The notes under the pieces were generated by a model. That model saw only the letters and a list, made by a program, of their open reading frames with translations. It searched no databases and was not told the origin of the DNA. Below are positions 46,656-55,442 of a DNA stretch of 64,000 bases, in pieces. The position numbers and the translations under genes were made by a program. The DNA is taken from contig JAPWHL010000011.1 in assembly GCA_027214255.1 (NCBI GenBank), forward strand, positions 1 to 64,000, written 5' to 3'. Numbering within the stretch: the stretch's first letter is position 1; each line of letters begins with the position of its first letter. The DNA is from Roseovarius aestuarii. Its GTDB lineage: Bacteria; Pseudomonadota; Alphaproteobacteria; Rhodobacterales; Rhodobacteraceae.

Positions 46656-46873
46656 GGAACTACTCTTTTTTACTGCCTCATGCCGCCGATTTTCCGGCTG
46701 ACTTTTCGTATTTACAGTTAGAGTAGCACATCAGGTGTTTTGAATAAAGCCTTCAATTTAATGGAATTTATAGATAAAAACGGCGAAAAATGCCTAGATG
46801 TTGCGGCGGAGATGGGGGGTGCCACAAGACCAGCTATTGTGTCGGGAATGTGGCGCTTGTGTGTCTAAACTTG

Positions 46874-47446
46874 TCAGTGCGCCAGTGATTTGACTGGTTC
46901 ATGCCGTGGGCAGGTGATTAAATGGTCGTTAATCAATCCACAGGCCTGCATGAATGCGTAGACAATTGTCGGGCCGCAGAACTTGAATCCACGTTTTTTC
47001 AAATCCTTGGAAATTTCCTGCGACAAGGGCGTTTGCGCGGGAACTTCGGACAGGTTGGTCCAGGTGTTTTGTAAGGGAGTGCCGCCGACGAAATTCCACA
47101 GATAGGTATCAAACCCTTGTTCAGATTCAATTTTTTGCCATGCACGGGCATTGGTGATTGTCGCTTCGATTTTGCCGCGGTGTCGAATGATCCCCGCATC
47201 CTGCAACAGGCGGGCGACGTCTTCTTCGCCCCATGTCGCCACGGTGTTGGGGTCGAACTGAGCAAAGGCTGCGCGAAAATTGTCTCTCTTTTTCAATATT
47301 GTTATCCAGCTTAGCCCGGCCTGGAACCCGTCCAGGATCAGCTTTTCCCACAAGGCCCGGCTGTCATATTCCGGCACGCCCCATTCGGTGTCGTGATAGC
47401 GTATGTAAATCTCTTCGGTGCCAACCCAGCCGCATCTTTCCGTCAT
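46874..47446 (-). CDS. tag: DNA-3-methyladenine glycosylase I
   Basis: The 190-residue protein removes 3-methyladenine from DNA. It opens with ERCGWVGTEEIYIRYHDTEWG, and has FEKLILDGFQ-like LILDGFQAGLSW and FVGG segments. The zinc-binding Cys/His residues of Tag are found near the start (Cys) and the end (TCPRH). The start is ATG 47446, preceded by AAGGA; the frame runs five codons further to a GTG without support. It is convergent with nothing and diverges from the EAL gene. Confidence 0.93.
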   Translation of the reverse strand: MTERCGWVGTEEIYIRYHDTEWGVPEYDSRALWEKLILDGFQAGLSWITILKKRDNFRAAFAQFDPNTVATWGEEDVARLLQDAGIIRHRGKIEATITNARAWQKIESEQGFDTYLWNFVGGTPLQNTWTNLSEVPAQTPLSQEISKDLKKRGFKFCGPTIVYAFMQACGLINDHLITCPRHEPVKSLAH

Positions 47447-47536
47447 TTCGCGTTCCTTCACTCAATTCAAATTGCACCTTTAAAGGTTCCTTAGCGTAAG
47501 AACGCCAGTTTGTGCAGAACCAATTCGGAGGCAGGC

Positions 47537-48379
47537 ATGATTGGCGAAAACAAGCAAAAATGGTTGGATATCCCAAACGGATATCAGGATCCGCTGTCCT
47601 ACGCTGTCAGTGCGCGTGACAGTACGATCATCTCGATGGTCCAGGATGCGGTGCGCCACAAGCATGTCCTTTTGGCTTATCAACCCGTTGTCCCGTCGGG
47701 GCAGGCCAATCGCGTGGCTTTTTATGAAGGGTTGATTCGTGTTCTGGATGAAACCGGACGCATCATTCCCGCCAAAGAGTTTATTGGCGCGATCGAAACG
47801 ACGGAAACGGGGCGCGTGATAGATTGCCTTGCCTTGGAAAAAGGGCTGAGGACCCTGCATTTACATCCCGACCTACGCCTGTCGATCAACATGTCTGCAC
47901 GGTCTATTGGGTACAGCCGGTGGATGCGTACATTGCACCGAGGATTGGCGCGCGATTCGACTGTGGGGGAGCGTCTGATCTTGGAAATCACCGAAAGTTC
48001 GGCGATGATGGTGCCGGAATTGGTCGTCGGATTCATGGACGAGCTTAGCAAAAAGGGAATCAGTTTTGCCCTGGACGATTTCGGTGCGGGCTTTACGTCG
48101 CTGCGCTATCTGAGGGATTTTTATTTCGATATTTTGAAAATCGACGGCCAGTTTATCCGCGGGATCGCCCACGATATCGATAATCAGGTGTTGACCACGG
48201 CCTTGTCCACCATTGCCAAACAGTTCGACATGTTTACCGTCGCCGAAAATGTCGAACGCGCCGAGGATGCGGCCTATCTAACGGCCATCGGGATTGATTG
48301 CCTACAAGGGTATTATTATGGAGCGCCGTCGGTCAAACCCGTCTGGCTCAGCGCAGAAGAGCGGCGCGCGTCGGCCTGA
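47537..48379 (+). CDS. EAL-domain cyclic-di-GMP phosphodiesterase
   Basis: The 280-residue stand-alone EAL protein probably hydrolyses c-di-GMP. Catalytic features are present: FYEGLIRV (EGL for EAL, about 65), NMS (about 117), EITES (about 150), DDFGAGFTSLRYL (about 185), KIDGQFI (about 206), AENVE and LQGYYYG. The Glu, Asn, Asp-Asp, Lys and Gln positions look intact, so it is probably active. There is no signal peptide, membrane helix or sensor domain. GGAGG 5 bases upstream fixes ATG 47537. A 56-codon frame overlaps its stop. Confidence 0.9.
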   Translation: MIGENKQKWLDIPNGYQDPLSYAVSARDSTIISMVQDAVRHKHVLLAYQPVVPSGQANRVAFYEGLIRVLDETGRIIPAKEFIGAIETTETGRVIDCLALEKGLRTLHLHPDLRLSINMSARSIGYSRWMRTLHRGLARDSTVGERLILEITESSAMMVPELVVGFMDELSKKGISFALDDFGAGFTSLRYLRDFYFDILKIDGQFIRGIAHDIDNQVLTTALSTIAKQFDMFTVAENVERAEDAAYLTAIGIDCLQGYYYGAPSVKPVWLSAEERRASA

Positions 48380-48549
48380 TGACGCGTGTCCAGCACCTCC
48401 TCGGTATCGACGTGGCGCGAAATGTGCAGAGCGACAAAACTGCTTACCGCTCGCTGGATTCGCCTGTTCTCACGTGGTTTTCGGCGCCGACGAAAGGCGT
48501 CTGCATCCGCGACATTCCACCAGTTGCCGCAGTGCTGGGGCTGCGATAA
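48379..48549 (+). CDS. Possible small protein coupled to the EAL gene
   Basis: A 56-codon frame starts at an ATG sharing one base with the EAL stop (TGATG) and begins MTRVQHLLGIDVARNV, ending VAAVLGLR. The overlap form is typical of coupled genes, but there is no known family and composition is not decisive. Confidence 0.3.
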   Translation: MTRVQHLLGIDVARNVQSDKTAYRSLDSPVLTWFSAPTKGVCIRDIPPVAAVLGLR

Positions 48550-48633
48550 GGTCAATTCAACCGATGCTCGCGCCCCCTGCCATTCTGGGAACGCACCTGT
48601 GTCAATCGGGCAAACTGGTGGAGAATAAACTAT

Positions 48634-49806
48634 ATGACCAACGTTGTTATCGCCTCAGCCGCACGCACCGCCGTGGGCTCGTTTCTGGGATCGTTTGCGA
48701 ATACGCCTGCGCATGACTTGGGCGCCGCCGTACTGGAGGCCGTCGTAAACCGCGCAGGCATCGACAAAGGTGAAGTGTCCGAAACCATCCTCGGTCAGGT
48801 TCTTACCGCTGCTCAGGGTCAAAACCCCGCACGGCAGGCTCATATCAACGCCGGCCTGCCAATTGAATCTTCGGCTTGGGGGATCAATCAGGTTTGCGGT
48901 TCGGGATTGCGCGCGGTTGCGTTGGGCGCTCAGCACATCCAGTTGGGCGATGCGGCAATCGTTTGCGCGGGCGGACAAGAAAACATGTCACTAAGCCCTC
49001 ATGCTGCGACTCTGCGTGCGGGTCAAAAAATGGGTGACATGAACTATATCGATACGATGATCCGTGATGGTTTGTGGGACGCGTTCAACGGGTATCACAT
49101 GGGTCAAACTGCTGAAAACGTTGCCGAAAAATTCCAGATCAGCCGTGAGGCGCAGGACGAATTTGCGCTGGCCAGCCAAAACAAGGCAGAGGCCGCGCAA
49201 AAGGCTGGAAAGTTCGACGATGAGGTGGTCGCGTTTACCATCAAGACCCGCAAGGGCGATATCGTGGTCGATAAGGATGAATACATCCGCCACGGTGCAA
49301 CCATCGAAGCGATGCAAAAAATGCGCCCGGCCTTTACCAAGGATGGTAGTGTCACCGCTGCCAACGCATCGGGTTTGAACGACGGTGCTGCGGCAACCCT
49401 GTTGATGAGCGCCGAAGAGGCTGAAAAGCGTGGGATTGAACCTTTGGGCCGTATTGCCAGCTATGCCACGGCTGGTCTGGACCCGTCGATCATGGGGGTT
49501 GGACCGATCCACGCAAGCCGCAAGGCGCTGGAAAAGGCGGGCTGGTCAGCATCGGATTTGGACCTAGTTGAGGCGAACGAGGCTTTTGCCGCTCAGGCCT
49601 GTGCCGTCAACAAAGAGATGGGATGGGACCCCGCAATCGTTAACGTTAACGGCGGCGCGATTGCGATCGGCCACCCCATCGGGGCCTCGGGGTGCCGGGT
49701 ACTGAACACGCTGTTGTTTGAGATGAAGCGGCGCGGGGCCAAGAAAGGTCTGGCGACCTTATGTATTGGTGGCGGCATGGGTGTTGCATTGTGCGTCGAG
49801 CGCTAA
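48634..49806 (+). CDS. phaA: Acetyl-CoA C-acetyltransferase (PhaA)
   Basis: The 390-residue thiolase condenses two acetyl-CoA into acetoacetyl-CoA. The active-site Cys is in [11 protein letters not shown] (about 88), the catalytic His in [15 protein letters not shown] (about 347) and the second Cys in CIGGGMG (about 377). With the acetoacetyl-CoA reductase gene next downstream it supplies PHB precursors. GGAG lies 10 bases upstream of ATG. A terminator separates it from phaB, which must have its own promoter or rely on read-through. Confidence 0.95.
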   Translation: MTNVVIASAARTAVGSFLGSFANTPAHDLGAAVLEAVVNRAGIDKGEVSETILGQVLTAAQGQNPARQAHINAGLPIESSAWGINQVCGSGLRAVALGAQHIQLGDAAIVCAGGQENMSLSPHAATLRAGQKMGDMNYIDTMIRDGLWDAFNGYHMGQTAENVAEKFQISREAQDEFALASQNKAEAAQKAGKFDDEVVAFTIKTRKGDIVVDKDEYIRHGATIEAMQKMRPAFTKDGSVTAANASGLNDGAAATLLMSAEEAEKRGIEPLGRIASYATAGLDPSIMGVGPIHASRKALEKAGWSASDLDLVEANEAFAAQACAVNKEMGWDPAIVNVNGGAIAIGHPIGASGCRVLNTLLFEMKRRGAKKGLATLCIGGGMGVALCVER

Positions 49807-49823
49807 ACATGCCGAGAATAACG

Positions 49824-49853
49824 AAAAAGGGCGCGCCTGACGCGCCCTTTTTT
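49824..49853 (+). terminator. Rho-independent terminator between phaA and phaB
   Basis: AAAAAGGGCGCG (49824-49835) pairs with CGCGCCCTTTTT around CCTGA and ends in TTTTTT. It is one of the strongest terminators in the window and works in both directions. Confidence 0.92.
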
Positions 49854-49882
49854 GTGCTGCGCAAAAAGAGTCAAATTTATGC

Positions 49883-49927
49883 GCGCAACAATGTTGCGCA
49901 TCCCTATCTATCTGGGTAACAACGTTG
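49883..49927. promoter_or_regulatory. GTTGC/GCAAC palindromes upstream of phaB, candidate operator
   Basis: GCGCAAC-AAT-GTTGCGC (49883-49899) is a perfect 7-bp inverted repeat, and CAACGTTG (49920-49927) is a second small palindrome, both just before phaB. The PHB regulator PhaR binds TGC/GCA-type repeats, so it is a candidate ligand; this is inference. Confidence 0.4.
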
Positions 49928-49967
49928 CTAGAGCAAATCTAGAAGTCTGACATGAGGGAAACAGAAA

Positions 49968-50690
49968 ATGGCACGAACAGCACTGGTCACAGGCGGAACC
50001 CGTGGAATTGGCGAGGCGATCTCCAATCGGCTCAAAGCCGATGGTTTCAATGTCGCGGCGACCTACGCAGGCAACGATGAAGCCGCGGCAAAGTTCACCG
50101 AAGATACCGGTATCAAGACGTACAAGTGGAATGTTGCCGATTATGAGGAGTCCAAGGCTGGCATCGCACGCGTTGAGGCCGAGGTCGGCCCGATTGACGT
50201 GGTCGTTGCCAACGCAGGCATCACCCGCGACGCACCATTTCACAAAATGACGCCCGATCAGTGGCATCAGGTCATCGACACTAATCTGACAGGCGTCTTT
50301 AACACGGTTCATCCTGTCTGGCCCGGTATGCGCGAGCGTAAATTTGGTCGTGTGATCGTCATCAGCTCTATCAATGGTCAAAAGGGGCAGTTCGCGCAGG
50401 TGAACTATGCCGCGACCAAGGCGGGCGATCTGGGGATCGTCAAATCACTGGCACAGGAAGGCGCACGGGCAGGCATCACTGCCAATGCCGTGTGCCCTGG
50501 TTACATCGCAACCGAGATGGTGATGGCCGTACCCGAAAAGGTTCGTGAGTCGATCATCAGTCAGATCCCGGCAGGTCGTCTGGGCGAGCCCGAAGAGATC
50601 GCGCGTTGCGTGGCTTTCCTTGCTTCGGACGATGCGGGGTTTGTGAACGGCTCGACCATTTCGGCAAACGGGGCACAGTTCTTCGTCTAA
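49968..50690 (+). CDS. phaB: Acetoacetyl-CoA reductase (PhaB)
   Basis: The 240-residue SDR enzyme reduces acetoacetyl-CoA to (R)-3-hydroxybutyryl-CoA with NADPH. It shows TGGTRGIG (about 7-14), NAGITRD (about 83), the catalytic SSINGQKGQFAQVNYAATKAG (Ser, Tyr, Lys, about 135-155) and the PhaB-typical C-terminus. It follows phaA, the standard order. A GAGGGAAACAGAAA leader precedes ATG. A hairpin follows. Confidence 0.96.
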   Translation: MARTALVTGGTRGIGEAISNRLKADGFNVAATYAGNDEAAAKFTEDTGIKTYKWNVADYEESKAGIARVEAEVGPIDVVVANAGITRDAPFHKMTPDQWHQVIDTNLTGVFNTVHPVWPGMRERKFGRVIVISSINGQKGQFAQVNYAATKAGDLGIVKSLAQEGARAGITANAVCPGYIATEMVMAVPEKVRESIISQIPAGRLGEPEEIARCVAFLASDDAGFVNGSTISANGAQFFV

Positions 50691-50712
50691 GATTTCACGC
50701 TCAGCTAATGAA

Positions 50713-50749
50713 ATTGGGCCGGTGCTTCGTGCACCGGCCCAATCCATTT
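50713..50749 (+). terminator. Terminator after phaB
   Basis: ATTGGGCCGGTGC (50713-50725) pairs with GCACCGGCCCAAT (50731-50743), a perfect 13-bp stem with loop TTCGT, followed by a weak T-rich run. Confidence 0.8.
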
Positions 50750-50880
50750 CTACCCGGGGCCATTATCGACAGGACGCTGTGATATACGCTTGCTGACATG
50801 CAATGCGGGTAATGGCCGCGTCGGGGTAAGCGGTGTCAAAGCTGGGCGATTGTCGCCGGGTCCTGACGGGACTGTTTCCC

Positions 50881-50906
50881 AAAAAGGGCGCGTCAGGCGC
50901 TGACGC
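50881..50906 (-). terminator. Terminator overlapping the end of the DUF465 gene
   Basis: On the minus strand GCGTCAG-CGC-CTGACGC includes the TGA stop codon and is followed by GCCCTTTTT. Confidence 0.65.
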
Positions 50907-51063
50907 TTAGGCGGGTAATCTCTTCCTTGATGCGCAATTTTTGTTTTTTCAGCTCGGCGACTTTCAGGGTGCTGACGCTGGGCGCGCGCTGCGCCTCATC
51001 TACCTGTTGTGATAAGACTTGGTGTTTCTTCTTCAGTTCATCAATATGCGAACTCATGCTCAT
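50893..51063 (-). CDS. Small YdcH-like (DUF465) protein
   Basis: The 56-residue protein begins MSMSSHIDELKKKHQVLSQQ and is almost wholly helical and charged, with heptad-like spacing, the DUF465/YdcH pattern; function is unknown. AGGAG lies 7 bases before ATG 51063. A longer frame to 51306 lacks signals. Its own stop codon lies within the terminator stem. Confidence 0.85.
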   Translation of the reverse strand: MSMSSHIDELKKKHQVLSQQVDEAQRAPSVSTLKVAELKKQKLRIKEEITRLSVSA

Positions 51064-51318
51064 GTGTAGTCTCCTCTTCAACGTGAAACCTATTTGGTGA
51101 GTGCACCACATATTTACAAATCTGTCACGCCGCAGGTGCAGCATGATCGGCTGAAAAATGCTGAAAAAAGTCAGTGATTTGTTAACCTTTGGCAATTCAA
51201 AGCGACGCGCGGGGCAAGTGCCCATCGCAAGGCGCTGAATTCGCAAGACATTAGAAGTGATCGATTTAGCAAAAAATCCAGAACATTTTTGTTGCCCTAA
51301 ATTCAATCATACGGCGGT

Positions 51319-51540
51319 TTATGGTCCAACGTCTACATCAAGCCCATTGTCGCGCAGAGCCCGCGCGGCTGCAGGGAAATCATCGGGATGTACCATCAGG
51401 CGGCGAGGGAAAATGCCAATTCCTCCCTCCAGAACGCTCATGTTTACGTCCATTTCAAAGCAGTCTATACCCTCGCCCTGAAGCAGGGCCTGAGCAAAGG
51501 CGATGGTTGCCATATCGGTCGTGCGCATGAGTTGTTTCAT
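51319..51540 (-). CDS. DUF2007-family small protein
   Basis: The 73-residue protein contains AFAQALLQGEGIDCFEMD and RRLMVHPDDFPAARALRDNG, matching the DUF2007 'putative signal transducing' family, a ferredoxin-like fold that may bind a partner protein. The role is unknown. It diverges from the polyprenyl synthase gene 55 bases away. No strong ribosome site is seen; ATG at residue 5 is an alternative. Confidence 0.8.
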   Translation of the reverse strand: MKQLMRTTDMATIAFAQALLQGEGIDCFEMDVNMSVLEGGIGIFPRRLMVHPDDFPAAARALRDNGLDVDVGP

Positions 51541-51595
51541 AGGTATGATCTAGTAACGCGCTTGCGATTTGTCGAGCCACGCAAACGAGGATGTG

Positions 51596-52597
51596 ATGGG
51601 ATTGGACCATACGGCCACTAAACCGCATGACCGCATGGCGGAGCGGTTTCAGGAAAAACTAAGCTCGGTCAATGCGTTGATCCGCGCCCGAATGGCGTCA
51701 CGCCATGCCCCCCGCATCCCTGAAGTCACCGCACATCTGGTCGAAGCAGGCGGGAAACGCCTGCGCCCGATGTTGACATTGGCGGCGGCGGATCTGTGCG
51801 GTTATGTGGGCGAGCATGACGAACGGCTGGCGGCGACTGTTGAGTTTATTCACACCGCTACTTTGCTGCATGACGATGTGGTGGATGAAAGCGCACAACG
51901 GCGGGGGCGGGCTACGGCCAACCTGTTGTGGGACAACAAATCCAGCGTTCTGGTTGGTGATTACCTGTTTTCGCGTGCGTTTCAATTGATGGTAGAAACG
52001 GGCAGTTTGCGGGTGCTGGACATTCTGGCCAATGCGTCTGCCACAATCGCCGAAGGGGAGGTTTTGCAGCTGACGGCTGCGCGCGATTTGACTACGTCCG
52101 AGGCGATTTATCTGCAAGTTGTGCGCGGCAAGACCGCGGCGCTGTTTTCTGCGGCAACGCAAGTGGGGGGCGTCATCGCAGGCGCGCCCGAGGCGCAGGT
52201 GCAGGCACTCTATGAGTATGGCGACGCATTGGGCGTGGCGTTTCAAATCGTAGATGATTTGTTGGATTTTCAAGGCGATAGCGCTGCAACCGGCAAAAAT
52301 GTTGGGGATGATTTCCGCGAACGCAAGCTGACCTTGCCAATCATCAAGGCCATCGCCAAGGCCGATGCAGATGAACGTGCATTCTGGAAACGTACCATTG
52401 AAAAGGGCGATCAGCGGGACGGTGATCTAGAACAGGCAATATCCCTGTTGCACCGCCACGAAGCGCTGACAGAAACCCGCGCCGAGGCGTTGCAGTGGAT
52501 TACAACGGCCAAGGCCGCAATCCAGCAACTACCAGCGCATGAGGTGCGTGACCTGTTGGTAGATCTGGCGGATTACGTGGTGGCGCGCGTCAACTAA
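51596..52597 (+). CDS. ispB: Polyprenyl (octaprenyl/decaprenyl) diphosphate synthase
   Basis: The 333-residue trans-prenyltransferase makes the ubiquinone side chain. The first Asp-rich motif is LLHDDVVDES (about 92-98) and the second QIVDDLLDFQGD (about 218-224); GGKRLRP is near 48. The long-chain subfamily is inferred from the small residues before the first Asp motif. In this family the likely product is C50, so ddsA would be an alternative symbol. I prefer ATG 51596, with GAGG 5 bases upstream, over the earlier TTG 51569. Confidence 0.92.
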   Translation: MGLDHTATKPHDRMAERFQEKLSSVNALIRARMASRHAPRIPEVTAHLVEAGGKRLRPMLTLAAADLCGYVGEHDERLAATVEFIHTATLLHDDVVDESAQRRGRATANLLWDNKSSVLVGDYLFSRAFQLMVETGSLRVLDILANASATIAEGEVLQLTAARDLTTSEAIYLQVVRGKTAALFSAATQVGGVIAGAPEAQVQALYEYGDALGVAFQIVDDLLDFQGDSAATGKNVGDDFRERKLTLPIIKAIAKADADERAFWKRTIEKGDQRDGDLEQAISLLHRHEALTETRAEALQWITTAKAAIQQLPAHEVRDLLVDLADYVVARVN

Positions 52598-52655
52598 CGC
52601 GTTCGGGCGGCAGAAGGTCCGGTGGCAAATGCGGACCAGCTGAATCGCGAATAGA

Positions 52656-52682
52656 CCCCGGACGTTGATCCGGGGCCTTTTG
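52656..52682 (+). terminator. Terminator between ispB and ispE
   Basis: CCCCGGA pairs with TCCGGGG (7-bp stem, 6-base loop) followed by CCTTTT. It lies between convergent genes. Confidence 0.7.
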
Positions 52683-52684
52683 AT

Positions 52685-53557
52685 TTAATGGGCGTTCAGA
52701 CGAGTCGCGGCGACCCACCAACCCGGGTGGCTCTCTTGTAAGCGCCCGGCGGCAGAGGCGGCAGTTTCCGCATCGGCATACAGCCCAAAACACGTCCCGC
52801 CGGAACCGGACATCCGTGTCAGCAAGCAACCCGGTGTCACCTGTAGGGTGGAAAACACCTGTTGAATGGCGGGTTCAGCCTCGATCGCGGCGTCTTGCAG
52901 ATCATTGCGCATCTCCGATAGCCACGCCATCAATGTGGCGGCATCCGCGTTTGTCGGCAGGGTATCGGGCATCGGAGGGTTGTTGCGTTTGGTCAGGCGC
53001 TGGAAAACGTCTGCGGTCATGACCGGCTTCATCGGGTTGACCAGGACGGCATGCAGCACCGGGAGGCCAGGCGCGTTTGTCACATCCTTGCCGATGCCTT
53101 GCATCCGGGCGGCACCGGTGCCGATCACACAGACAGGGGCGTCAGCGCCCAAGGCCAGCACATCAACGGGAATCTGTGCGCCTGTCAGTTGAGACAAAGC
53201 CCGCAGCGTCGCCGCCGCATCCGACGAGCCGCCGCCAATCCCACCGGCCAAAGGCAGATGCTTATCCAGCGAAATCTCGGCTGTGGTGTTCATTAACTTT
53301 GCAGCACGCAGGGCCAAGTTGTCATCGCCAGTGGGCACGCCTGCGGACATTGGGCCGGTGATGGTCAATGTCGTTTCATCGCTGTGACGCACGCTGACTG
53401 TATCGCCAACATCGGCGAACATAACCAGTGAATCAAGGCAATGATACCCATCTGCCTGCCGCCCGGTGACGTGCAGAGTCATGTTGATTTTGGCAGGGGC
53501 AAAGGCCGAGATGGTACCGCCAGAGCCCGATTTTTCCACTGTATCAACCGTCATCAT
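52685..53557 (-). CDS. ispE: 4-diphosphocytidyl-2-C-methyl-D-erythritol kinase
   Basis: The 290-residue GHMP kinase phosphorylates CDP-methylerythritol in the MEP isoprenoid pathway. It has the opening AFAPAKINMTLHV with the catalytic Lys, the ATP loop PLAGGIGGGSSDAAA (about 97-112) and the C-terminal MSGSGGTCFGLY. It overlaps the 3' end of the upstream TPR gene by 14 bases and is cotranscribed with it. With the neighbouring polyprenyl synthase it forms an isoprenoid gene pair. Confidence 0.95.
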   Translation of the reverse strand: MMTVDTVEKSGSGGTISAFAPAKINMTLHVTGRQADGYHCLDSLVMFADVGDTVSVRHSDETTLTITGPMSAGVPTGDDNLALRAAKLMNTTAEISLDKHLPLAGGIGGGSSDAAATLRALSQLTGAQIPVDVLALGADAPVCVIGTGAARMQGIGKDVTNAPGLPVLHAVLVNPMKPVMTADVFQRLTKRNNPPMPDTLPTNADAATLMAWLSEMRNDLQDAAIEAEPAIQQVFSTLQVTPGCLLTRMSGSGGTCFGLYADAETAASAAGRLQESHPGWWVAATRLNAH

Positions 53558-55259
53558 TTTTCACTTTCAGGGGCGGAGCGCCCTCATCTTTCAGGACCTG
53601 ATCAAGGCCCAGTTCCAATTTGCGGCGAATCCGTTCGGGATTGACGTCCGGGGACGGCTTGTCCTTGTCGACAAAGCTAAGGGCGCGTTTCCATTGGAAT
53701 TCAGCCTCGGTAAATCGGCCTACGGCCCACAAAACATCCCCGAGATGGTCATTAACCACCGGATCAACCGGCATCAGTTCGGACGCACGTTCCATATGCC
53801 CAACAGCTTCGTCGTAGCGCCCCAACCGGTACAACACCCAACCCAGACTGTCGATAATATAGCCGCTATCGGGCTGTGCAGCGGCAGCGCGTTCGATCAG
53901 ATCCAACGCTTCGTCCAGTTTGGTTTGCTTTTCGACCAAAGAATACCCCAGATAATTCATCACCTGTGGTTCTTCCGGATTCAGCTCTAACGCGTGGCGG
54001 AAATCGGCCTCGGCACTCTCCCAGTTTCCCAGGCGTTCGTGGCTGATGGCGCGGGCATACAAGACAAACCACTGTGGGTTGTCCTGCGCGGCATAGAGAT
54101 CCACGGCCTCGTCATAGGCCCCAATCGCCAGTTCGAATTTCTCCAATTGGCGGTAGAGATCGCCGGTTGCGGCATGCACCAACGGCAGTTGCGGATGGCT
54201 GATGCGCAGGGCCTCTAACACCTCGACGGCTGCGTCGGTTTCACCTTCACTGCGCAGCACCTCTGCGCGGCCCAGTTCAGCGGCGTGAAAGGATGGGTGG
54301 TCGGCTGGCACGCCTGAAAACGCCACTTCGGCCAGCTTGTAACGGCCAATTTTCTCCAGCAGTTCTGCCGACATGATGCGAGCATCAATGTGATCGGGGT
54401 CTAGATACTCGGTCAATCTGCTGTAGAGCAAAACATAGTCCTCGCCAGTGTCTTGCAGTAGGGCCCGGCCCAGCGAATAAAACACTTCCGCGATGCCTTC
54501 ACGGGGCGAACTGACGCGACTGAACGTTATGCGTTCGCCCGCGACCAAACGGGCGCGCAGGTCCGCTATCTGAGGGTCCTGGCTATTGCCGAATGTTTCA
54601 TCCAGCACCTTGATGGCGTCTTGGTTGCGCTCGAGCTGGCTAAGCACTTCGGCCCATGCGATGATGCCGCTGCGGGTGGCCTGCATGGGTCCACCTGCTT
54701 CTCCGGCGTAAATACGATCGGCGCTTTCAAAATCACCAACCGAGGCCAATGCCAACGCTTTGTGATACATTGCAAAACTGCGCAAACCGGCGTCTTTTGC
54801 AACCGCGTCGAACAGGTTCAGCGCTTGTGCCATGTCGCCTTCGCCCAGAGTGGCCCAGGCCGAGATCAGGCCGTCGGCCAATGGCCCGACGCCGCGCTCG
54901 CGCTTGATCCGGGCCAGCGTGGCGCGATAATCACCGCGTGCAACCTCGTCTGTCAGCAGCACCATCTGCGCAATCTGGCTGCGGTACTCATCCTCTTCCA
55001 TACGCTTGGCAAGGGGCAGGGCGCCTTCAAAACGACCTAACGACAGCATTGCGGCGACGGAGTACTCCAGAATGGCTGGGTTTGTCGGGTCCTTGGTCAA
55101 GGCGCGGGCGTAATACTCTGCGGCTGCTTCGTAATCGCTGTTGTAACGCGCCTGACGCGCGGCCAGATAGGCTCCGGCAGCCTCGTCAGCCGAGGCTACG
55201 GGCGCGGCAAAATGCAACGGCGCTGCCAGTGCCAGAATAGTCAGAATTCGAAGTGTCAC
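53544..55259 (-). CDS. Secreted/periplasmic tetratricopeptide-repeat protein
   Basis: The 571-residue protein has a signal peptide (LRILTILALAAPLHFAAPVASA) and then TPR-type helical hairpins over most of its length. Examples are YNSDYEAAAEYYARALTKDPTNPA near 40 and the array at about 390-530, including LGNWESAEADFRHALELNPEEP and the GYIIDSLGWVLYRLGRYDEAV segment. It is a protein-interaction scaffold, likely periplasmic or outer-membrane associated; partners are unknown. It lies upstream of ispE and overlaps it. Confidence 0.9.
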   Translation of the reverse strand: MTLRILTILALAAPLHFAAPVASADEAAGAYLAARQARYNSDYEAAAEYYARALTKDPTNPAILEYSVAAMLSLGRFEGALPLAKRMEEDEYRSQIAQMVLLTDEVARGDYRATLARIKRERGVGPLADGLISAWATLGEGDMAQALNLFDAVAKDAGLRSFAMYHKALALASVGDFESADRIYAGEAGGPMQATRSGIIAWAEVLSQLERNQDAIKVLDETFGNSQDPQIADLRARLVAGERITFSRVSSPREGIAEVFYSLGRALLQDTGEDYVLLYSRLTEYLDPDHIDARIMSAELLEKIGRYKLAEVAFSGVPADHPSFHAAELGRAEVLRSEGETDAAVEVLEALRISHPQLPLVHAATGDLYRQLEKFELAIGAYDEAVDLYAAQDNPQWFVLYARAISHERLGNWESAEADFRHALELNPEEPQVMNYLGYSLVEKQTKLDEALDLIERAAAAQPDSGYIIDSLGWVLYRLGRYDEAVGHMERASELMPVDPVVNDHLGDVLWAVGRFTEAEFQWKRALSFVDKDKPSPDVNPERIRRKLELGLDQVLKDEGAPPLKVKNDDG

Positions 55260-55442
55260 GCGCGCGCCCCTGATGATTGTGCCTTAGTCGGGCATAACCT
55301 AAACCGCGCGGCGGGCGTGCGCAATGCAGCGCGGCCCCGACTCTGCGGTTCAACACCGGGGTGTCGGGGCCGAAACACCGCAATTTCGCAAGAAATTCAA
55401 CACAATTTGGTGATCGCGCTGCTCATTGCAGGTGGGCGCGCA

